A stretch of 64,000 bases of DNA, taken from contig JAQNDB010000306.1 of NCBI GenBank assembly GCA_029204045.2, positions 1 to 64,000 on the forward strand. Direction: 5' to 3'. The position numbers and the translations under genes are program-made. This document shows, in pieces, positions 55,413 through 64,000 of this stretch (position 1 is the stretch's first letter; each line of letters begins with the position of its first letter). Below the pieces are notes generated by a model. The model was not told where the DNA came from and ran no database searches. It saw only the letters and a list, made by a program, of their open reading frames with translations. This DNA is from Tillandsia leiboldiana (Eukaryota; Streptophyta; Magnoliopsida; Poales; Bromeliaceae).

Positions 55413-57292
55413 TGTCACGCCCCGGGGTTTAACCAAGCTCCCTTTTTTTTTTTTTTGAAAATCTTTCTTCCCAGGCGCGTGCCCAGACCCGCCACATATA
55501 CAGATTTACTCCGCAAACGGGCAGAGTCTCCTCTGTATATGCACGGCGTCGCGGCTCATACAACATCCAATCACAACATCAGTCAACTCAATTATTTGTA
55601 AATACAGCTACTCATGCACAACAGTTGAACTCGGGGCAGATTAATTTGAAAGCATAAATCCATGGTTTCGAAAGTAGTGCCCACCCGCACTTAGATTTCT
55701 AAAACAGTTTCGAAAGTCATAAATCCACAGGTTGTGAAATCGGTGCCCACACGACACCCAGACTTTTAAAACGGTTTTCGCAAATCTTTTCTTTGTTTAC
55801 TTTCCATCTTAAAAACAGCCCAGCAGTACTAGAAACTAAAATCAACATACTCAAATCTGAAAGCAAAATACCGACATCCACACCGACCCCACGAGGGTAT
55901 CGAGAACCACACCGTAGACTACAATATCAAATGAAAAAAGAATAAGATAAGCGAGAAGAATTAAAGTCTAGGGCCCCCAAGGACCCGCAAGCTCCTGTCT
56001 CGGCCTCACTGTCGGCTAGCTCTCACCCCCGAACGAACCTGTCGCGGAGTGGGAAGTCAGCAACATAATAAACATAGGGAAAGCAGGAAGCAAGTAATAA
56101 CGCCAACCGTCAAACTATCCGGAGCAACCACCCTCCCGTGAGGGAAAAGTAAAACACGAACACCTTGCAATGAAACCTGACCACGTCGAGCATCAACGTC
56201 GACGGGTCGCACCGCTCATACCTTGGCGCCTCAAACCCCACCACAACGGGGGCCCACTACGACACCTCGTGGGTATACACGGGTCAACGACCACTTTTCC
56301 GGAAAAGCGCACCCTCTGCGGTGGCCAAACCGCGGGTGCGCGTGTGCAGCCTCGAGCATAGTAATCATGAAACAATATACATATACGTCCAAGTATGCAA
56401 ATATACATCCATGCATGAGTACTATATGAACAGTGTATAATCTAAACATAAGCACCGTAGAACCATACGAAATAATTAATGCCTTTCTACAATGTTTAAT
56501 CCAAGTACAAGATCCATAGCATTTAAAAATCAGCACAGTTAAGCACATAATGTCTAAAGCCCATCGATATTTAATCCAAATCCAAGATCCATAGCATTTC
56601 AAAAATCAGCACAATTAAACACATAATGTCTAAAACCCATCGTTATTTAATCCAAATACAAGATCCATAGCATTTTACAAAATCAGCACAATTAAACCAT
56701 AAGCTTGACCTCGTCCAACGGATAAGACTAGTTGCTAAGGCTTTTAAAAGTAAACCCACCTCTACTAGCGACGACAAGGCCGCTACTCCCCCGTGTCCCG
56801 GTGCGCTCCTCCGAACCACGAAGTTCCCCGAGAAAAATATCAGTAGCCGACAGCATGGAACAAGGGGACGAAAGACTGCACGGATCCGTCGCGGCGATGA
56901 CCCCGCGCTGACGCGCTGGCCGCACGCGTGTCGGAGCCCCGTGCGGTGTGAGACCCGCACGGTTCCCTGACTGCGGCGGCCCCCGCTCGGTGCCTGGTCC
57001 CGCGCGGGGTGCCCAGTCCGCACGCACGGGCGGCCCGCGCGGCGCCCCGGCCCCGTGCGGGTGCCCAGGCCCACGCCACGGCGGCCCCGCGCGGCGCCCA
57101 GCCCCGCGCGGGTGCCCAGCCCGCAACGCACGGGGCCGGCCCCGCGCGGCGCCCAGGCCCCACGCAGGGTGCCAACCCGCCTGCGCACAGGCGACCAGCC
57201 TAGCGCGATTTCCGGCCTCGCGACGGCGGCGGCGTGGGCAGACGGATCATGTCCCGCCTCTCCACGTATGATGGTTCGAAGGAAACCCAGAA
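55413..57292 (-). repeat. 5' LTR of element I, PBS-proximal part up to gap
   Basis: Collinear with 47811-49690. Matches closely at first; single-base indels and substitutions rise steadily toward the gap and are dense from 57000 on, typical of an unpolished contig end. Confidence 0.88.
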
Positions 57293-57392
57293 NNNNNNNN
57301 NNNNNNNNNNNNNNNNNNNNNNNNNNNNNNNNNNNNNNNNNNNNNNNNNNNNNNNNNNNNNNNNNNNNNNNNNNNNNNNNNNNNNNNNNNNN
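57293..57392. other. Assembly gap, 100 N
   Basis: Exactly 100 undetermined bases, a placeholder length. The sequences on both sides belong to the same LTR and overlap by about 1.6 kb in LTR coordinates. Confidence 0.98.
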
Positions 57393-59621
57393 AGTAGTGC
57401 CCACCCCGGCACTTAGATTTCTAAAACAGTTCGAATAGTCATTAAATCCACGGGTTTTGCAATCGGTGCCCAAACGACACCCAGGACTTTTAAAACGGTT
57501 TTCGCAATCGTTTCTTTGTTACTTTCCATCTTAAAAACAGCCCCAGCAGTACTAGAAACTAAACTCAAAATACTCAATCTGAAAGCAAAATACCGACATC
57601 CACACCGACCCACGAGGTATCGAGAACAACCGTAGCGCACTATAAATGAAAAAAGAATAAGATAAGCGAGAAGAATTAAAGTCTAGGGCCCCAAGGACCC
57701 GCAAGCTCCTGTCTCGGCCTCACTGTCGGCTAGCTCTCACCCCGAACGAAAACCTGTCACGGAGTGGGAAGTCAGCACATAATAAACATAGGGAAAGCAG
57801 GAAAGCAAGTAATAACTCCAACCGTCAAACTATCCGGGCAACCACCCTCCCGTGAGGGAAAAGTAAACACGAACACCTGCAATGAAACCTGACCACGTCG
57901 AGCATCAACGTCGACGGGTCGCACCGCTCATACCTTGGCGCCTCAAACACCACCACAACGGGGCCCCACTTACGACACCTCGTGGGTATACACGGGTCAA
58001 CGACCACTTTTCCGGAAAAGCGCACCCTCTGCGGTGGCCAAACCGCGGTCGGTGCGCGTGTTGCAAGCCTCGAGCATAGTAATCATGAAACAATATACAT
58101 ATACGCCAAGTATGCAAATATACCATCCATGCATGAGTACTATATGAACAGTGTATAATCTAAACATAAGCACCGTAGAACCATACGAAATAATTAATGC
58201 CTTTCTACAATGTTTAATCCAAGTACAAGATCCATAGCATTTTAAAAATCAGCACAGTTAAGCACATAATGTCTAAAGCCCATCGATATTTAATCCAAAT
58301 CCAAGATCCATAGCATTTCAAAAATCAGCACAATTAAACACATAATGTCTAAAACCCATCGTTATTTAATCCAAATACAAGATCCATAGCATTTTAAAAA
58401 TCAGCACAATTAAACCCATAAGCTTGACCTCGTCCAACGGATAAGACTAGTTGCTAAGGCTTTAAAAGTAAAACCCACCTCTACTAGCGACGAACAAGGC
58501 GCTACTCCCCCGTGTCCCGGTGCGCTCTCCGAACACGAAGTTCCCCGAGAAAAATATCAGTAGCCGACAGCATGGAACAAGGGGACGAAAGACTGCACGG
58601 ATCCCGTCGCGGCGATGACCCCGCGCTGCCGCGCTGGCCGCACGCGTGTCGGAGCCCCGTGCGGTGTGAGACCCGCACGGTTCCCTGACTGCGGCGGCCC
58701 CCGCTCGGTGCCTGGTCCCGCGCGGGTGCCCAGTCCGCACGCACGGGCGGCCCCGCGCGGCGCCCAGGCCCCGCGCGGGTGCCCAGCCCGCACGCACGGG
58801 CGGCCCCGCGCGGCGCCCAGGCCCCGCGCGGGTGCCCAGCCCGCACGCACGGGCGGCCCCGCGCGGCGCCCAGGCCCCGCGCGGGTGCCCAACCCGCGCG
58901 CCCAGGCGACCCAGCCCTGCGCGCATCCGGCGCCTCGCGACGGCGGGCGGCGTGGCAGACCGGATCATCCCGCCTTCCCCCGTATGATGTTCGAAGGAAA
59001 CCCTAGAAAAATAAATAAAAACTCACCGAAACTTCGCGCTTCCGATTCGCCGGTGAAGAGGGAGGAAGAGGCGAGTATCGTCCCTCGCTCGCTGCCGGGT
59101 TTACGTGGGGAGGACGATGGCCCCTTCCTTCTCCTCGCCGCGCTCAACAATTCTTCACTCCGTCTTGCAAGAAGTCGAGGTTCGGAAAAAAGGAGGGTTT
59201 CTCGCTCGCCTTCAAAAAGAGGAACCGTCGTACGGGATAAGGAGAGTGGGAAAACCCTAAGTCATCCCACACAAATTTAAACCAGTCGGTCAAAGGGATC
59301 GGGGGAAAAGGAAATTAAACCTAAGTCCCCAAATAAAAGAAAACGAACCCGGGTCTGGTTTACCTCGAAAGACGTGCTAAACGCCTGAACGGCTAAACCA
59401 CTTGAAAAATTTATTCCGGGAGATTCTGGGGTCGAAAAACAGATCCGATCGCGCCACCGGATTCCAATTCGCGAGCTTTATTGTCTAAAAATACCCGCGA
59501 GCCCCGACGGCCTGCCCAGAAATAAAGAAATAGAAGTTACACCCCGAATCCCCTTAGTCGGAAAACGGTTCAATCAGGACCGCGAGAAAGGCAACAAGAC
59601 AGTTAACCCGCAGTTACTACA
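57393..59621 (-). repeat. 3' LTR of element J, from gap onward
   Basis: Collinear with about 48073-50308. The first 270 bp after the gap contain many small differences; from about 58150 on the match to the I 3' LTR is close to perfect. Confidence 0.88.
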
Positions 59622-59657
59622 CCACTCACCTCATAAAACGAGTTTCGTCCCCGAAAC

Positions 59658-62600
59658 TCAAAACTGGGTCGTGGTGAACAGAAAGGGGTAGCACTCTCTC
59701 ATTTTCGACTCCAGTTCCCACGTCGCCTCTCGCTCTTCATGGTTGTTCCAGAGTACCTTCACATAGGGGATGACTCGGTTTCGCAGCGTCTTACTTTCCC
59801 TTGCCAGGATTCGCACTGGGATTTCTCGAAGCTTAGGTCTTCTTTGAGTTCGAGGGTAGAGACGTCCAAAACATGCGCTGGGTCGGACAGGTACTTTCGA
59901 AGCATCGAAACGTGGAACACGTCATGAACTCGGTTGAGGTTTGGTGGTAGGGCAAGGCGGTAAGCCACCGGGCCAATGCGCTCCAGGATCTCGAAAGGCC
60001 CTACGTACCGTGGACTCAGTTTTCCCCTCAGCCCGAAACGCTTGATTCCCTTGGATGGTGAGGACTCGTAGCAGCACGTGTTCCCCCACTTGAAATTCCA
60101 GGTCGCGGCGCCTCTGATCTGCGTAGCTCTTTTGTCGACTCTGGGCAGTCAGTATGCGCTGTCTGATGAGGCGTACTTTTTCTTCAGTTTCTTCCACAAG
60201 GTCGGGTCCCAAGAACTTCCGTTCCCCTAAGTCGTCCCAACAGATCGGGGATCGGCAACGCCTTCCGTATAAGGCCTCGTAGGGCGCCATTTGAATGCTA
60301 GCCTGGTAGCTGTTGTTGTAGGCGAATTCCACGAGGGGTAGGTAGCGTGACCAACCGACTCCCCAGTCTAGCACACAGGCGCGAAGCATGTCTTCGAGAG
60401 TCTGAATCACTCGCTCCGACTGTCCGTCCGTCTGGGGGTGGAAGGCCGTGCTGAACTGTAGTTTGGTCCCCAGAGCCTGCTGTAGATTCTGCCAGAACTT
60501 CGAAACAAAACGCGTGTCCCTATCCGAGGTGATCGATGCCGGTACTCCATGTAATCTTACGATCTCACTGATGTAGACTTGAGCCAACCGTTCACGGGTC
60601 CATGTTGTGTGAATGGGCAGGAAATGTGCCGACTTGGTTAACCGGTCCACGATAACCCAGATCGTGTCATGCCCCTGCTGCGAACGTGGGAACCCCGTGA
60701 CAAAATCCATGGTGATTCTGTCCCACTTCCACTCTGGTACCGGCAAGGGCTGTAACCTTCCCGCTGGTCGCTGGTGCTCAGCCTTAATTTGTTGACATAC
60801 TAGGCAATGAGCTACGTGACGCGTCACATCCCCCTTCAGTCTAGGCCACCAGAAGGTCTGTTTGAGGTCCCTGTACATCTTCGTGCCTCCTGGGTGCGCC
60901 GTATAAGGGGCGCGGTGTGCCTCTGCCAAAATTTCCTCCTTCAATTCCGATGAATCCGGCACGCAAATCCGCCCGCGGAACCGTAGGGTGCCATCGCCTT
61001 CCACCGAAAAGTCGTTCTCTTGGTTCAGGGAGATCTTGTTTCGCACGAGTTGTAAGTGAGAGTCAGTCTGTTGCCCCTCCCGGATCTTCTCGAACAGCGT
61101 CGGCTTGACTGACAAGGTTAACAGTTGTGCGACCACGCCCGCTGGCACCACTTCCAACTTCAGTCGTGCAAACTCCGCGATCAAACCGCTCTGCTCCGTT
61201 AGCGTGCTCACAGGCATCCCCTCCAGTTGCTCCTTTCGGCTCAGGGCGTCTGCCACCACATTTGCCTTCCCGGGGTGGTATTGAATTGTTAGATCGTAAT
61301 CCTTCAACAACTCCAACCACCGTCTCTGCCGCAAATTTAATTCCTTTTGAGTGAACAGGTATTTAAGACTTTGGTGATCCGAGAAGACATTACAGTGGAC
61401 ACCAAAGAGGTAATGTCTCCATAACTTTAAAACGAAGACCACCGCGGCTAGCTCCAAATCATGTATCGGGTAGTTCTTTTCGTGATCTTTCAGCTGCCGG
61501 GAAGCATAGGCTATTACTTTCCCTTGTTGCATCAAAACACCCCCGAGGCCGATCCTCGATGCATCACAGTACACTTCATAATCCTCTCCGGGCGTCGGTA
61601 GTACAAGAATTGGTGCCCTCGTTAACCTCCTTTTGAGTTCTTCGAAGCTCTCCTGGCACTTAGCCGTCCAAACAAATTTCTCTCCCTTCTTTGTCAGTCG
61701 GTTTAAAGGGGCCGCAATCTTCGAAAATCCCTCGACGAAGCGTCTGTAATATCCGGCCAGGCCCAGGAAGCTGCGGATCTCCGTCACTGAAGTCGGCGGC
61801 TGCCAGTCCATCACTGCCTCCACCTTCTTGGGGTCCACGGCGATTCCTTCTGCCGAGATCACGTGTCCTAGAAAACCCACTTCGCGAAGCCAGAATTCAC
61901 ATTTCTTAAGTTTGGCAAAAAGCTTCTGATCCCTGAGAGTCTGGAGGATGGTTCGCAAGTGGTCTTCGTGCTCCTCGTCGGTGTCTGAATAGATCAAAAT
62001 GTCGTCGATGAAGACCACTACAAACCGATCTATGAAAGGCCTGAAAATCCGGTTCATCATATCCATGAACACCGCGGGGGCGTTCGTAAGCCCGAACGGC
62101 ATAACGGTAAATTCGTAGTGGCCATACCGGGTTCGGAAGGCGGTCTTCGGGATATCTTCATTCCGTACTCGGAGTTGGTGGTAGCCTGATTGCAGGTCAA
62201 TTTTTGAGAAAACCGTCGCTCCCCGTAGCTGGTCGAAGAGGTCGTCGATTCTGGGCAGGGGGTACTTGTTCTTCACCGTAACCTTGTTTATTCCTCTGTA
62301 GTCAATGCAAAGTCGCAGGCTCCCGTCTTTCTTCCGCACAAAGAGTACCGGGGCGCCCCAGGGCGACACACTTGGCCTGATAAAACCCTTGTCCAAGAGG
62401 TCTTCAAGTTGCGCCTTTAGCTCTTTCAACTCTGCGAAGGCCATTCGGTAAGGCGCCTTCGTGATCGGCTGTGTACCCGGTACGAGTTCAATAGGGAAAA
62501 CCACCTCACGCTCTGGGGGCATCCCGGGCAATTCCGTCGGGAAAACCTCGGGGAAATCCCTCGCCACCGGAATGTCAGAAAGCGTCGTCGAGGGTCGGGT

Positions 62601-63749
62601 GACCAGATCCACCGACGCCAAGTAGGCCACACACCCACCCTCTACCAATCTTCTGGCCCGTGCTGCAGAGATGACCGCTGGAAAGGTGGTGCTCTTGCAC
62701 GCCAGGTATACGTTTTCAGGAAAACCCGGTACTTGTAGTCGTACCTGCCGCTTATCACAATCGATAAGCGCTTGGTACCCTGCAAGCCAGTCCATGCCTA
62801 GCACTACATCGTACTCCTTCAGGGGAATTACCACCAAATCCCATGGGCAGGATTGTCGCCCCAGCTTAATCGAGCAGGCGGGCGCAAGGCTATACGCCTC
62901 CACAGGTCCACCCGCCGTAAGGACCGTCAAACGACTTTGGAGAGGTAGCTCCCCAAGACCATGCACAGACACGAAATCACGAGACACGAAAGAATGTGTT
63001 GCTCCGGTATCAAACAAGGTTCTAGCACGGGAATTGGAAACAGAAGTAATACCTGCTAGAGCATCCTCCGCCGGATCCGTCTCATGGTGGGTCATCGAGT
63101 AGATTCTCCCGCCCGTCTGAGGTCGTCCTCCCCCCTCTCTCCGAGGTGCAGGGGGTCTAGAGGTTGACCCCATAGGAGCCTTGTCTCGCCCAGAAAGTTG
63201 TGGCGAAGGTGCTGAAGCCGCTGAGGACGCTGTTCCCAGGATTAAGGGGCAGTTGCGGCGATAGTGCCCCTGCTTGCCGCAACGGAAGCAGTGGTCCCCC
63301 TTTTGGGGGCAGTTCAACACTCGGTGCGTCCCTCCGCAAATGACGCACGGTCTGTCCTCTTGTCTCGGTCCTCCCGCAGGTGCGCTCCGTGATCCCGTAG
63401 GTGGCCTCCACCGCTTGGGAGGTCGGTTCCCGCTAGCGGAGCTTCCCCCAGAAAAGTGTTGCTGGCGCTTCCTGTCTTCCCGCTGGGCCAAACCCTCTCT
63501 TCTGGAGCGGGTAACAGCGAACCCGCGCTCCACCGTTGTGGCCCTGTCGACCACCCCCTGAAAAGTGTGCAGGTCCGCTGCTTGCACCACCTCGAAAATA
63601 TCACTTCGTAAGCCATCCACAAAGAGTTGTGCCTTGTGGGACTCGTCCCTGATAACAAATGGGACGCAGTTGGCCAGCCTTGCGAACTTGCGTTGGTACT
63701 CCATTACCGTATTGTCCCCTTGTTGAATGTGATTTAGGTCGTCTTCCAA
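59658..63749 (-). pseudogene. pol: Gag-pol of element J (two frameshifts near the C-terminus)
   Basis: Open from 63749 down to 59922 with the same zinc knuckle, protease DTGA, reverse transcriptase FIDD, RNase H and integrase core as element I. An extra G at about 60062 puts the SH3-like and chromodomain part out of frame after GEHVLLRV, and a missing T near 59826 breaks the same region again. Both differences are one-base indels relative to I, so sequencing error is as likely as mutation. Confidence 0.88.
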
Positions 63750-64000
63750 TTGTCGTTTAACACTGTGGAGAAGAAGGCTCCGAACAACTCCTTTTTGAAC
63801 TTAGTCCACGATGGAAGCGCGGTGCCCCTGGAGGGGTCTGGACGCACCGTCTTCCACCACAAACGGGCGTTCCCCTCCAAGCAGTGGACCGCTAGGGGAA
63901 CCCGCTCGTCATCCTCCATGAGTAGGTCTTCGAAAAGTTTTTCCATCGACCCCACCCATTTCTCGACGACCCACGGATCAGTCGTGTCCCCTTCGAACGT
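63734..64000 (-). pseudogene. gag: gag part of element J, cut by window edge
   Basis: Capsid segment starting GSMEKLFEDLLMEDDERV in one frame, in contrast to I where a T deletion breaks it; it then meets the same frame break as I near 63773. Confidence 0.8.

Larger units (their letters stand above)
47811..57292 (-). mobile_element. Element I, nearly intact chromovirus (5' LTR truncated by gap)
   Basis: Minus-strand order: partial 5' LTR (55413-57292, cut by the gap), PBS, gag, pol, purine-rich tract, 3' LTR (47811-50308). Pol is open over 4.1 kb; only gag is frameshifted. It is the best template in the window for the shared family of B, H, I and J. The sequence left of it (TTCTG) should be its duplication but the right edge is not available. 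Confidence 0.92.
59622..64000 (-). mobile_element. Element J interior, near-identical copy of I
   Basis: Matches 50309-54690 with an offset of about 9313. Only isolated one-base indels distinguish it (for example at 59826, 60062 and the T run near 63940). It runs off the window within gag, so PBS and 5' LTR are not seen. Confidence 0.9.

Overview
The window is plant nuclear DNA made almost entirely of nested LTR retrotransposons. All full-size elements are Ty3/Gypsy with a C-terminal chromodomain (chromoviruses; the pol order, 2.4-3.9 kb LTRs and chromodomain tail fit the Tekay/Del type). All have a primer-binding site matching plant initiator-methionine tRNA (TGGTATCAGAGC), next to LTRs ending in GGGGCGTGACA or a close variant. 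I see no host protein gene, tRNA, rRNA gene or CRISPR. Cassandra-type TRIM elements (5S-rRNA-like LTRs) also occur. This suggests gene-poor heterochromatin of a flowering plant; the species cannot be named from the sequence.

Layout. Positions 1-35448 hold element E (minus strand; gag remnant plus 5' LTR). It is inserted in the gag of an older minus-strand element F (gag 35449-35966, 5' LTR 35967-38449). The GC-rich array in E's LTR is split by element A (plus strand, 2695-34183, target duplication CCGCA). A carries three later insertions: B (7214-13815, duplication GCCGG) inside the gag zinc knuckle, D (16997-27112, duplication GATCA) inside the integrase region, and solo LTR G (30293-33851, duplication ATAGC) in the 3' LTR. 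After an unassigned 244 bp comes chimeric element H (plus, about 38694-47208), whose 5' LTR is mostly replaced by a Cassandra element. A 602-bp unassigned segment with a TATA box follows. Two near-identical minus-strand elements, I (47811-57292) and J (57393-64000), then meet at a 100-N assembly gap.

State of the elements. A, B, H, I and J all carry frameshifts or stops. I and J are the best preserved, with pol open from gag through the chromodomain in I. D has two very similar LTRs around an interior where gag and reverse transcriptase survive only as scattered, stop-ridden traces, so it looks like a non-autonomous family moved by relatives. B has lost most of gag and protease, and H has lost gag and the protease active site and has an altered reverse transcriptase active site.

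Most interesting: (1) a hairpin near the 3' end of every LTR family whose structure is kept while its sequence changes; (2) element B, a chromovirus whose 5' LTR is replaced by inverted Cassandra/TRIM sequence yet which sits between perfect target-site duplications, as if integrated as a chimera; (3) CpG-rich palindromic arrays inside most LTRs, placed in likely LTR introns, with copy number differing between the two LTRs of D; (4) a conserved 14-bp palindrome in the C-type LTRs.
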